From Rhodospirillales bacterium 70-18 (GTDB lineage: Bacteria; Pseudomonadota; Alphaproteobacteria; Acetobacterales; Acetobacteraceae): a DNA stretch of 64,000 nt. Position numbers and translations under genes: made by a program. The stretch is from the NCBI GenBank assembly GCA_001899585.1, contig MKWE01000044.1, positions 1-64,000 of the forward strand, read 5' to 3'. Shown here piece by piece: positions 42,033 through 50,222 of this stretch; the first letter of the stretch is position 1; every line of letters starts with the position of its first letter. The notes beneath the pieces are model-generated. The model saw only the letters and a list, made by a program, of their open reading frames with translations, did not search any database and had not been told where the DNA came from.

Positions 42033-43589
42033 TCAGATCATCAGTTCGATCACGAACGGCCCCTTGCGCGTCAGCGAGGCGGCGAACAGGTCGTTGAACT
42101 GTTCCATCGTCTCCGCCCGCGCCCCTTCCACGCCCATGCCGGCCGCCAGCTTCACGAAATCCAGGTCCGGGTTGCCCAGGTCCAGCATGTCCATCGCCAC
42201 CCGGCCCGGGTTGGCGCCCACATTGGCCAGCTCGCCGATCAGGATCTGGTATTTCTTGTTGTTGAAGATGATCGTGGTCACGTCCAGCCGTTCGCGCGCC
42301 TGCGTCCACAGCCCCTGGATGGTGTACATCGCCGAGCCGTCGGCCTGCAGGTTCACCACGCGCCGGCCGCCCCCGGCTTGCGAGGCGGCCACCGCCGCCC
42401 CGGTCGCCAGCGGGATGCCGCCGCCGATCGCGCCGCCGGTGACGCTCAGCCAGTCGCACGGCGCCGCCCCGTGGGTGTTGCCATAGATGGCCCGCCCGAA
42501 GGTCACGCTCTCGTCGGCGATGATCGCCTGTTCCGGCAGCAGCGCGGTCAGCGACTGCGCGAACGCCTCGGAGGTCACCTTGCCGCGGGCGGCATCCACC
42601 TTGTCGTAGCCCGGCGCCGCCACCGCCGGCGGGTTGCCCAGCTCCTCGGCCAGCGCCGCCAGCGCCTGCGCCTGGTCGTGCTCGGGCCGGCTCATCACAT
42701 GCAACTCGGCATCCGCCGGCACCGGGCTGCCCGGCTTGTTCGGGTAGGCGAAGAAGATCACCGGCTTGGGCGTGCCGATCAGGATCACCTGCTCGATGCC
42801 CTTGAACGCGGCGATCGCCTGGTCCACCGGATAGGGGATCTTGTTGAAGGCGTGCCGCCCCTGGCCGCGCTCAGCCCGGCCGTTGGAGCCGTTCTTGAGC
42901 ACCTTCGCCCCGGTGGCAGCGGCGATGCGCGCCACATCGGCCAGCGGGCCGGCCAGCAGCGCGCCGTTGCCGATCACCAGCATGGTCGGCTTGCCGTTGC
43001 GCAGCATCCGCGCCGCGTTCTTGATCGCCGAGGGGGCGGCGGTCGGCGCGGCGGGGGCCGCCAGGACCGGCCCGACCACGCCGCCATCGTCCCAGCAGGT
43101 GTCGGACGGCAGGATCAGGGTGGCGATCTGGCCGGGCGACACCCGCGCCTGCTGCGCCGCCACGGCGGCATCCGCGCCCACGTTGCCGGCCTTGGTCGCG
43201 GTGCGCACCCAGCCGGAGACGCCGCGCGCCCAGCCCTCGGTATCGGCGGTCAGCGGCGCGTCCAGCGGCCGGTGATAGGTCGCCTGGTCGCCCACGCAGT
43301 TCACCATCATGGTGTTGGCGCGCCGGCCGTTGTGCAGGTTGGCCATGGCGTTGGCCAGGCCCGGCCCGCAATGCAGCAGGGTGGCGGCGGGCTTGCCGGC
43401 GATGCGGGCATAGCCGTCGGCCGCCCCGGTCACCACGCCCTCGAACAGCCCCAGCACGCAACGCATGCCCGGCACGCGGTCCAGCGCCGCCACGAAATGC
43501 ATCTCGCTGGTGCCCGGGTTGGCGAAGCAGGTATCGACCCCGTTGGCCAGCAGCGTATGGACCAGGCTTTCCGCGCCGTTCATGGACAT
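42033..43589 (-). CDS. Thiamine diphosphate-dependent enzyme, acetolactate synthase large-subunit-like
   Basis: 518 residues of the ThDP pyruvate-decarboxylase/acetolactate-synthase superfamily. N-terminal PYR domain: VDTCFANPGTSEMHF with GLFEGVVTGAADGYARIAGKPA, containing the catalytic Glu. C-terminal PP domain: LQADGSAMYTIQGLWTQAR...FNNKKYQIL; the first Gly of the GDG(S) metal-binding motif is Ala here. It is not the housekeeping IlvB since no ilvN follows; benzoylformate decarboxylase-like members are possible. ATG 43589 has a GAGGGGG site upstream. It is divergent from a 2-hydroxyacid dehydrogenase, suggesting a shared keto/hydroxy-acid pathway. Confidence 0.85.
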   Translation of the reverse strand: MSMNGAESLVHTLLANGVDTCFANPGTSEMHFVAALDRVPGMRCVLGLFEGVVTGAADGYARIAGKPAATLLHCGPGLANAMANLHNGRRANTMMVNCVGDQATYHRPLDAPLTADTEGWARGVSGWVRTATKAGNVGADAAVAAQQARVSPGQIATLILPSDTCWDDGGVVGPVLAAPAAPTAAPSAIKNAARMLRNGKPTMLVIGNGALLAGPLADVARIAAATGAKVLKNGSNGRAERGQGRHAFNKIPYPVDQAIAAFKGIEQVILIGTPKPVIFFAYPNKPGSPVPADAELHVMSRPEHDQAQALAALAEELGNPPAVAAPGYDKVDAARGKVTSEAFAQSLTALLPEQAIIADESVTFGRAIYGNTHGAAPCDWLSVTGGAIGGGIPLATGAAVAASQAGGGRRVVNLQADGSAMYTIQGLWTQARERLDVTTIIFNNKKYQILIGELANVGANPGRVAMDMLDLGNPDLDFVKLAAGMGVEGARAETMEQFNDLFAASLTRKGPFVIELMI

Positions 43590-43673
43590 GCGTCCCCCTC
43601 TTGTGTCTCGGCAGTGAAGGCGGGGAGACTGCGCACAACGCTTCCGCAACGCAACCCGGGGAAACACGACACC

Positions 43674-44681
43674 ATGCCTGTCATCCAATACGGCGAATCG
43701 CTCTATCCCGACGACAGCGTGGAGCGCGAGGTCTACGGCCCCGGCCCCGAACTGCGCTGGGGCCCGGGCAAGACCCTGGCCGACATCCCCGACGTCGACG
43801 CCGCCACCGCCGAGGGGCTGCTGGTGCTCGGCCAATGGGTGACCGCCGCCGACCTCGCCCGCTTCCCCCGCCTGCGCGTGGTGGTGCGCATGGGCGTCGG
43901 CTACGACCGCATCGACCGCGCCGCCTGCGCCGCCCGCAACATCCTGGTCTGCAACGTGCCCGACTACGGCACCATGGAGGTGGCCGAGCACGCGGTGGTG
44001 GCCGCGCTGGCCCTGCGCCGCGGCCTGTTCCTGTATCACGAGACCCAGCGCGCCGACCCGCCCGCCCCCTGGCGCTTCATCGACGCCGGCAAGCTGGTCC
44101 GCCGGTCGGAGGTGCAGACCTTCGGCATCATCGGCCTCGGCCGCATCGGCACCGCGGCCGCGCTGCGCGCCAAGGCGTTCGGCTTCCGCGTGGTGTTCTA
44201 CGACCCGCACCGCCCCAACGGCAGCGACCGCGCCATCGGCGTCGCCCGCGCCCGCACGCTGGAGGAGCTGCTCCGCCAGTCCGACGTGCTTTCCGTCCAT
44301 GCCCCGCTGACGCCGGAGACCAAGGGGATGCTGGGGATGGAACAGCTCGCCCTGCTGCCGGACGGCGCCGTGGTGGTGAACACCGCGCGCGGGCCGATCA
44401 TCGACCTGGCGGCGCTGGAAACCCTGCTGCGCGAGGGCCGGATCGCCGGTGCCGCGCTGGACGTGCTGCCGGTGGAGCCGCCGGTGGAGCCCGTCCCCGA
44501 CCTGCTGCGCGCCTATCGCGCCCGCGAGAAATGGCTGGAGGGGCGGCTGCTGATCACCCCGCATTCGGCCTTCCAGACGCCGCAATCCTGGGACGACATC
44601 CGCCGCAAATCCGCCGAGACCATGGCCGCGGCGCTGCTGTCGAACGCGCCGCAGAACGTGATTCCGCCAGATAGTTACTAG
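43674..44681 (+). CDS. D-2-hydroxyacid dehydrogenase (C-terminal binding protein/SerA-like)
   Basis: 335 residues. The NAD-binding GLGRIGTAAALRAKAFGFRVVFYDP Rossmann motif is preceded by GVGYDRID and NVPDYGTMEVAEHAV. Catalytic residues appear as NTARGPIID (Arg) and a Glu in the DVLPVEPP region, with the His in LLITPHSAFQTPQ. It reduces a 2-keto acid or oxidises a D-2-hydroxy acid with NAD(P). Start ATG 43674. An 84-bp gap separates it from the divergent ThDP enzyme. Confidence 0.87.
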   Translation: MPVIQYGESLYPDDSVEREVYGPGPELRWGPGKTLADIPDVDAATAEGLLVLGQWVTAADLARFPRLRVVVRMGVGYDRIDRAACAARNILVCNVPDYGTMEVAEHAVVAALALRRGLFLYHETQRADPPAPWRFIDAGKLVRRSEVQTFGIIGLGRIGTAAALRAKAFGFRVVFYDPHRPNGSDRAIGVARARTLEELLRQSDVLSVHAPLTPETKGMLGMEQLALLPDGAVVVNTARGPIIDLAALETLLREGRIAGAALDVLPVEPPVEPVPDLLRAYRAREKWLEGRLLITPHSAFQTPQSWDDIRRKSAETMAAALLSNAPQNVIPPDSY

Positions 44682-44692
44682 TCATAACTATC

Positions 44693-45478
44693 ATGCGCCA
44701 TACCCATCCCGTCCCGAGTGGCGGCGCGGCGATCGAGACGCTGGTGGAAGGCAGCGGCCCGGCGCTGGTGATGCTGCCCTCGCTGGGCCGCGACGGCTAC
44801 GAGGATTTCGACGCCGTCGCCGCCCTGCTGGCCGCCGGCGGCTGCACCGTGCTGCGCCCGCAGCCGCGCGGCATCGGCGCCTCCACCGGGCCGATGCAGG
44901 GGGTGAGCCTGCACGACATGGCGGATGATATCGCCAATGTTATCAGGGCTCTGGGTAATGGCCGGGCGGTGATCCTCGGCCACGCCTTCGGCCATTTCGT
45001 CGCCCGCATGACCGCCGTGGACCACCCAGACCTGGTACGCGGCGTCGTGCTGGCCGCCGCCGCCGCGCGCGCCTATGCCCCTGAAATCGCGGCAACTCCC
45101 CGCCGCGCCGGCGATCTGGCGCTGCCCGAGGCCGAGCGGCTGGCGGCGCTGCGGCTGGGGTTTTTCGCGCCCGGCCACGACCCCACCCCCTGGCTGCACG
45201 GCTGGCACCCCGCCACGCAACGCATGCAGATCGATTGCCGCGAGAAACAGGGGGTGCGCCAGCAGGACTGGTGGGGGGCGGGAAATGTGCCGCTGCTGGA
45301 GCTGATTCCGGCCCTTGATCCCTTCAAACCGACCGAAAAATGGGCCGAAATGGCGGCTGAATTCGGCGCCCGGGTGCAGTCCGTGGTGATCCCCGATGCC
45401 AGCCACGCGCTATTCCCCGAACAGCCGGCGGCGGTGGCGGGGGCGGTTTTGCGGTGGCTGGACATGCTTCCTTCGTAA
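44693..45478 (+). CDS. Alpha/beta-hydrolase-fold protein with nucleophile replaced by Ala
   Basis: 261 residues. The fold is clear: MLPSLGRDGYEDFD (oxyanion loop), RPQPRGIGAST and the nucleophile elbow at 96-100, which reads GHAFG with Ala98 where Ser/Cys/Asp is expected. PDASHALFPEQP near the end carries the catalytic-type His. A sub-group of annotated hydrolases shares the GHAFG elbow, from memory. It may be a non-hydrolytic member such as a binding protein or a lyase/decarboxylase. It follows the dehydrogenase by 11 nt. Confidence 0.8.
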   Translation: MRHTHPVPSGGAAIETLVEGSGPALVMLPSLGRDGYEDFDAVAALLAAGGCTVLRPQPRGIGASTGPMQGVSLHDMADDIANVIRALGNGRAVILGHAFGHFVARMTAVDHPDLVRGVVLAAAAARAYAPEIAATPRRAGDLALPEAERLAALRLGFFAPGHDPTPWLHGWHPATQRMQIDCREKQGVRQQDWWGAGNVPLLELIPALDPFKPTEKWAEMAAEFGARVQSVVIPDASHALFPEQPAAVAGAVLRWLDMLPS

Positions 45479-45497
45479 TATTACGGTTCAGGTTTCC

Positions 45498-45525
45498 TTG
45501 ACAACGATGTTAGAATTATTAACAT
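45498..45525 (+). promoter_or_regulatory. Promoter with overlapping inverted repeat before the lysozyme-like gene
   Basis: TTGACA (45498-45503), 16-nt spacer, TAACAT (45520-45525), 27 bp before ATG 45552. The 19-bp inverted repeat ATGTTA-N7-TAACAT (45507-45525) covers the spacer and the -10 and would make a good operator. The region is strongly AT-rich for this genome. Confidence 0.6.
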
Positions 45526-45551
45526 AACTGCCCACACTCAGGGAGACCGCG

Positions 45552-46385
45552 ATGCCCGGACCCGAACTGCACCAAGGCGATCGCGGCGAGGATGTCGCCC
45601 GCTGCCAGGGGCTGTTGAACCGCGATGGCGCGGTGCTGGATGAGGACGGCCAGTACGGCCCCGGCACCGCCGGCGCGGTGCGCGCCTGCCAGGTGAAGGC
45701 CGGCCTGCCGGCCACCGGTGCCGTCGATGCCGGCACCTGGGCTTGGCTGGAGGCGCTGCCGGAGCCGTGCCCGGACATCGCCACCAGGGCGGTGGCCTAT
45801 ATCGCCCAGGAGGAGGTGACCAACCGCGCCCATTACGACGCGGTGGTGGCCGCCCCCAGCTATCCCGGCGGGGCCAGCGGCATCACCATCGGCATCGGCT
45901 ATGATCTGCGCTTCGAGGCGGCGCATTTCGCCGCCGATTGGGGCGACCGGCTGGACGGCGCTACGCATGACGCGCTGGCCGGCTGTCTGGGCCGGCAGGG
46001 CACGCCGGCCGGGGTGGCGGCGCTGGCCGGGCTGCGGATTCCGTGGGATGCTGCCTGGTTCGTGTTCACCCGCCGCTCGCTGCCCAATTACGTGGCGCAG
46101 GCGCGCGCGGCTTTTCCGGGGTTCGACGCGCTGCCCCGGCTGTGTCGTGGCGTGCTGGTGAGCCTGGCCTATAACCGCGGCACGGCGATGCAGGACGGCA
46201 CGCCGGACGACCGCAGGCGGGAGATGCGCGACATCCGCGACGCGCTGGCCGCCGGAAGGCCGGAGGATGTGCCCCCCGCGATCCTGGCCATGCAGCGCCT
46301 CTGGCCCACCGTGCGCGGCCTGCGCGACCGCCGCGCCCGGGAAGCCGCCCTGTTCGCGGAAGGGCTGAACCAGCAAAACGAATAA
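45552..46385 (+). CDS. Peptidoglycan-binding, lysozyme-like hydrolase
   Basis: 277 residues. The N-terminus (about 5-70) is a PG_binding_1 domain: LHQGDRGEDVARCQGLLN, YGPGTAGAVRACQ, GLPATGAVDAGTW. The C-terminal part (about 75-270) has IAQEEVTNRAHYDAVV, then ITIGIGYDLRF, and VSLAYNRGTAM, resembling T4-lysozyme-like/pesticin-type muramidases with an early catalytic Glu and the GIGYD glycine turn. There is no signal peptide, so it may need a holin, lysis or another route out, as endolysins do. No other phage gene is near. GGGAG precedes ATG 45552. The stop codon is part of the AT-rich palindrome. Confidence 0.7.
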   Translation: MPGPELHQGDRGEDVARCQGLLNRDGAVLDEDGQYGPGTAGAVRACQVKAGLPATGAVDAGTWAWLEALPEPCPDIATRAVAYIAQEEVTNRAHYDAVVAAPSYPGGASGITIGIGYDLRFEAAHFAADWGDRLDGATHDALAGCLGRQGTPAGVAALAGLRIPWDAAWFVFTRRSLPNYVAQARAAFPGFDALPRLCRGVLVSLAYNRGTAMQDGTPDDRRREMRDIRDALAAGRPEDVPPAILAMQRLWPTVRGLRDRRAREAALFAEGLNQQNE

Positions 46386-46457
46386 AGTTTTTTGTTTCTT
46401 TGTTTTCAAACAAAGAAGGCTTGTTCTTTTTTGAAAAAAAGAACCAAAAAACTTTTA
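46383..46457. repeat. AT-rich bipartite palindrome, copy 3 (inverted orientation)
   Basis: Outer arms TAAAGTTTTTTG / CAAAAAACTTTTA enclose, in the reverse order of copy 2, the CTTTGTTT/AAACAAAG hairpin (46395-46418) and the GTTCTTTTTT/AAAAAAGAAC hairpin (46423-46444). It ends both convergent neighbours: TAA of the lysozyme-like gene (46383-46385) and TAA of eutC (46457-46455). Confidence 0.9.
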
Positions 46458-47189
46458 TTTGCTTGGGGGGAGGGCGGCTGGCTGTTCGTCCTTCAGCTCC
46501 ACGCCGGTGAGGCGGAGTTGGCGCATGCGGGTGATTAGCCAGAGCAACTTGGCCGCGGCCTGGTCGACCGGCAGGCCCTCGGCGCGGATATTGCTGATGC
46601 AGTTGCGCTCGGCGTCGCTGCGGCCGGGGCGGGGTTGCCAGGTGAGATAGACGCCGAGGCTGTCGGGCGTGGACAGGCCGGGGCGCTCGCCGATCAGCAC
46701 CGCCACCGCCTCGGCTTGCAGGGCACCGCCGATATCGTCGCCGAGGGCGACCCGGCCCTGGGTGGCGATGACGACGGGGCCGGACTGGCCCAGCGCGGGC
46801 AGCACGCGGGCCAGCAGGGGGGCGGCGTGGCGCTGCACGGCGAGCGCCGAGAGGCCGTCGCAGACTACGAAGGCGATGGCGCCGGGGGCCGGGACGAGGG
46901 CGGCACGGTCGGCGTCGTGCAGGCGGCGGCCGAGGTCGGGGCGCAGCAGATAGGTGCGGCGGTCCGGGCAGGCGCTGCGCACCGCCTGGCTGGACAGGCC
47001 GGCGGCGGCGAGGTCGGCGGCGAGGGCCGCGGTGTCCAGCGCCGCGTGGACGGCATCGCGGGCGGCGGCGTGGGCGGCCTGGAAGGCGAGGTGGGCCTCG
47101 GTCGGCTGGGCGTTGCCGGCGCGGCCGAGGGCGATGCGGGCGGGGGTGAAGCGGCGCAGGCCGCGCCAGAGGCCCGGGGCGTCGGTCAT
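46455..47189 (-). CDS. eutC: Ethanolamine ammonia-lyase small subunit
   Basis: 244 residues. Signatures: LRRFTPARIALGRAG, TYLLRPDLGRRLHDADRAAL, FVVCDGLSALAVQRHA and the C-terminal PGRSDAERNCISNIRAEGLP with a conserved Cys region that helps bind adenosylcobalamin. Together with EutB it converts ethanolamine to acetaldehyde and ammonia. ATG 47189 overlaps the eutB stop (ATGA). No eutA reactivase or microcompartment gene is adjacent. Confidence 0.94.
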   Translation of the reverse strand: MTDAPGLWRGLRRFTPARIALGRAGNAQPTEAHLAFQAAHAAARDAVHAALDTAALAADLAAAGLSSQAVRSACPDRRTYLLRPDLGRRLHDADRAALVPAPGAIAFVVCDGLSALAVQRHAAPLLARVLPALGQSGPVVIATQGRVALGDDIGGALQAEAVAVLIGERPGLSTPDSLGVYLTWQPRPGRSDAERNCISNIRAEGLPVDQAAAKLLWLITRMRQLRLTGVELKDEQPAALPPSK

Positions 47190-48553
47190 GCCAGGCCGAT
47201 CAACGCGGGCGAGAGGCTGGCGGGGATGCGGGCGGGGGCGGTGTCCAGCCCCATGCGCTGCTGCCATGCCTCGAACTCCGGGGCCGGGCGGCGGCCGAGT
47301 ACGCCGCGGACGTACAGCGCGTCGTGGAAGCTGGTGGACTGGTAGGAGAGCATCACGTCGTCGGCCCCCGGCACGCCCATGATGTAGGTGACGCCGGCGA
47401 CGCCGAGCAGGGTGAGCAGCGCGTCCATGTCGTCCTGGTCGGCCTCGGCGTGGTTGGTGTAGCAGATGTCCACCCCCATCGGCAGGCCGAGCAGCTTGCC
47501 GCAGAGATGGTCTTCCAGCCCGGCGCGGATGATCTGCTTGCCGTCGTAGAGGTATTCCGGGCCGATGAAGCCGACCACGGTGTTGACCAGCAGCGGGTGG
47601 AAGGCGCGGGCGACGGCGTAGGCGCGGGCCTCGACGGTCTGCTGGTCGACGCCGTGATGCGCGTCGGCCGAGAGGGCGCTGCCCTGGCCGGTTTCGAAAT
47701 ACATCACGTTGGTGCCGACGGTGCCGCGCTTGAGGGAGAGGGCGGCGTCGCGCGCCTCGGCCAGCATGGGCAGGGTGATGCCGAAGCTGCGGTTGGTGGC
47801 CTGGGTGCCGCCGATGGACTGGAACACGAGGTCCAGCGGCGCGCCCTGCTCGATGCAGCGCAGGCTGGTGGTGACGTGGGCGAGCACGCAGGTCTGGGTG
47901 GGGATGGCGTAGCGGTCGCGCACCTGGTCCAGCAGGTGCAGCAGGGTGGTGGTGGCGGCGACGCTGTCGGTGGCCGGGTTGACGCCGATCACCGCGTCGC
48001 CGGCGCCGAGCAGCAGGCCGTCGAGCGTGCTGGCGGCGACGCCGCGCGGGTCGTCGACGGGGTGGTTGGGCTGCAGGCGCACGCTCATGCGGCCGGGCAG
48101 GCCGATGGTGTCGCGGAAGGCGGTGGTGACCTGGCATTTGGCGGCCACCGCGACCAGGTCCTGCAGGCGCATCAGCTTGGAGACGGCGGCGACCATCTCG
48201 GGCGTGAGGCCGGGGCGCAGGGCGGCGAGGCCGGCGGTGTCGGCCTCGGCCAGCAGCCAGTCGCGCAGGCCGCCGACGGTGAGGTGGGCGATGGGGGCGA
48301 AGGCGGCCCGGTCGTGGCTGTCGAGGATGAGGCGGGTGACGTCGTCCTGCTCGTAGGGGATCACCGGGTGCAGGAGCAGGTCGGCCAGCGGCAGGTCGGC
48401 CAGCGCGTATTGCGCGGCGGCGCGCTCGGAGGCGGTTGCGGCGGCGATGCCGGCGAGCTGATCGCCCGAGCGGAGCGGGCTGGCGCGGGCCAGCAGGGTG
48501 CGCAGGTCGGCGAAGACGTGGGTGGTGCCGTTGACGCTATGCCGCCAGGCCAT
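47186..48553 (-). CDS. eutB: Ethanolamine ammonia-lyase large subunit
   Basis: 455 residues, the usual length. TIM-barrel substrate and B12-binding residues lie in QPNHPVDDPRGVAASTLDGLLLGAGDAVIGVNP, FQSIGGTQATNRSFGI and MYFETGQGSALSADAHHG. It is the catalytic, adenosylcobalamin-dependent subunit. ATG 48553. The gene is divergent from rplK, which is an unusual neighbour. Confidence 0.95.
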   Translation of the reverse strand: MAWRHSVNGTTHVFADLRTLLARASPLRSGDQLAGIAAATASERAAAQYALADLPLADLLLHPVIPYEQDDVTRLILDSHDRAAFAPIAHLTVGGLRDWLLAEADTAGLAALRPGLTPEMVAAVSKLMRLQDLVAVAAKCQVTTAFRDTIGLPGRMSVRLQPNHPVDDPRGVAASTLDGLLLGAGDAVIGVNPATDSVAATTTLLHLLDQVRDRYAIPTQTCVLAHVTTSLRCIEQGAPLDLVFQSIGGTQATNRSFGITLPMLAEARDAALSLKRGTVGTNVMYFETGQGSALSADAHHGVDQQTVEARAYAVARAFHPLLVNTVVGFIGPEYLYDGKQIIRAGLEDHLCGKLLGLPMGVDICYTNHAEADQDDMDALLTLLGVAGVTYIMGVPGADDVMLSYQSTSFHDALYVRGVLGRRPAPEFEAWQQRMGLDTAPARIPASLSPALIGLA

Positions 48554-48753
48554 GGGTGCCGCCTTTAAAACCGCTGGACTCGGGTGGGTGTGTCCTGTAG
48601 ACCGCCCGGCTCACACCGGAACGCGGGAGACTTCCGGGCGATGACGTTTGGCCGTGGCGCGATGCGCCGCGGTTCCGCTGTCCTCGCCCCGGTCGCATGC
48701 ACCGCGGTCCCACCTTAACGGCCTCCACGCGGGGCGCCAGAGGAACAGGGATT

Positions 48754-49188
48754 ATGGCGAAGAAGATCGTCGGCTACGTCAAGCTGCAGATTCCGGCCGG
48801 CAAGGCCAACCCGTCGCCGCCGGTTGGCCCGGCGCTGGGCCAGCGGGGCCTGAACATCATGGCCTTCGTGAAGGAATTCAACGCGGTCACCGCGCAGATG
48901 GAGCCGGGGATGCCGATCCCGGTGGTGATCACCGCGTTCGCGGACCGCACCTTCACCTTCATCACCAAGACGCCGCCGAACACGTATTTCCTCAAGAAGG
49001 CGGCCAACATCACCAAGGGCACGACCACGCCGGGCAAGGGCGCCACGGTCGGCCGGGTGACGATGGACCAGCTTCGCGAGATCGCGGCGACGAAGATGAA
49101 GGACATGAACGCCAACGACGTGGAGGGCGCTGTCCGCATGCTGGCTGGTTCCGCCCGGTCGATGGGCCTTGCGGTGGTGGAGGGCTGA
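48754..49188 (+). CDS. rplK: 50S ribosomal protein L11
   Basis: 144 residues, standard L11 with [35 protein letters not shown] at the N-terminus. It binds 23S rRNA in the GTPase-associated centre. Start ATG 48754 is preceded by AGAGGAACA. Normally secE-nusG would lie upstream; here eutB is found on the other strand, so the promoter must lie in the 200-bp gap 48554-48753. Confidence 0.97.
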   Translation: MAKKIVGYVKLQIPAGKANPSPPVGPALGQRGLNIMAFVKEFNAVTAQMEPGMPIPVVITAFADRTFTFITKTPPNTYFLKKAANITKGTTTPGKGATVGRVTMDQLREIAATKMKDMNANDVEGAVRMLAGSARSMGLAVVEG

Positions 49189-49192
49189 TCCG

Positions 49193-49885
49193 ATGGCGCA
49201 CAACAAGCGACTGGCGGCCGCCGCCAAGAAGGTCGATGCCAACAAGTCCTACGCGCTTGCCGAGGCGATCGCGCTGGTGAAGGCCAATGCGACGGCCAAG
49301 TTCGACGAGACGATCGAGATCAGCATGAACCTGGGCATCGACCCGCGGCATGCCGACCAGATGGTGCGCGGGCTGGTGGGGCTGCCGAACGGCACCGGCA
49401 AGACGCTGCGGGTGGGCGTGTTCGCGCGCGGCGCCAAGGCCGAGGAGGCGCTGGCCGCCGGGGCCGACGTGGTGGGTTCGGACGACCTGGCCGAGAAGAT
49501 CCAGGCCGGCGACATCCAGTTCGACCGCTGCATCGCGACGCCGGACATGATGGCGCTGGTGGGCCGGCTGGGCAAGATTCTCGGACCGCGCGGGCTGATG
49601 CCGAACCCGCGTCTGGGCACCGTGACCATGGACGTGAAGGGTGCGATCACCGCGGCCAAGGCCGGGCAGGTGGAGTTCCGCGCCGAGAAGGCGGGCATCG
49701 TGCATGCCGGCATCGGCAAGGCGAGCTTCCCGGAAGACAAGCTGCTGGAGAACGCGCGGGCGTTCGCCGACGCGATCGTGAAGGCCAAGCCGACCGGCGC
49801 CAAGGGCACCTATCTGAAGAAGGCGGCGCTCAGCTCCTCGATGGGGCCGGGCGTGCGCGTGGACGTGGGCACCCTCGGGGCTTAA
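49193..49885 (+). CDS. rplA: 50S ribosomal protein L1
   Basis: 230 residues. [15 protein letters not shown]... and [16 protein letters not shown] with [17 protein letters not shown] are L1 hallmarks. It forms the L1 stalk and represses its own operon by binding the mRNA. It begins 4 nt after rplK. Confidence 0.97.
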   Translation: MAHNKRLAAAAKKVDANKSYALAEAIALVKANATAKFDETIEISMNLGIDPRHADQMVRGLVGLPNGTGKTLRVGVFARGAKAEEALAAGADVVGSDDLAEKIQAGDIQFDRCIATPDMMALVGRLGKILGPRGLMPNPRLGTVTMDVKGAITAAKAGQVEFRAEKAGIVHAGIGKASFPEDKLLENARAFADAIVKAKPTGAKGTYLKKAALSSSMGPGVRVDVGTLGA

Positions 49886-50222
49886 CCGGGGCTGATCGCG
49901 AAACGAGATTCGCCGGCGCCTCGGCGCCGGCGGCGTTCATTCTCCGGCGCGGTTGCGCTGGAGGGCAGGGGGCGGGAGCCCCCGATCCTGTCCGAGACCG
50001 CACGCAGCCTTTTTCAAGGCTTTAATGGACCGTTGAGGTTCGCGCGCGACAGACGGGGATGCCAAGGAATTCGGGCCGCATGGCCCGCAGGCCCTGGCGG
50101 TTCCGGCTAAGGACAGGCGAACCGGGTTCCGCCCGGGCGCCTGCAGAGGTGCTTGAGCGGGCCCAGAGGGCAACCCGGCCGGATGCGGTCCATACGCATC
50201 TGGCCACCGACGGAGACGGGAT
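49886..50222 (+). promoter_or_regulatory. rplJ leader region (probable L10 leader) with attenuator-like hairpin
   Basis: This 337-nt gene-free gap is where the L10 leader normally lies, the RNA that L10(L12)4 binds to repress rplJL. A perfect hairpin CGCCGGCGCC-TC-GGCGCCGGCG (49911-49932) follows 25 nt after rplA and may attenuate. Several further GC-rich stems and an AGGCTTTAATGG stretch are present. The rplJ start itself is TTG. The leader assignment is by position, not by a covariance model. Confidence 0.55.

Noticed and set aside
43590..44585. A 5' extension of the ThDP-enzyme frame over the divergent dehydrogenase
   Set aside because: The extension is antisense to a conserved gene and has no family resemblance; a good ribosome site fixes the start at 43589.
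45552..46385. Prophage remnant around the lysozyme-like gene
   Set aside because: No integrase, holin, terminase, tail or attachment-like repeat was seen nearby; neighbours are metabolic genes.
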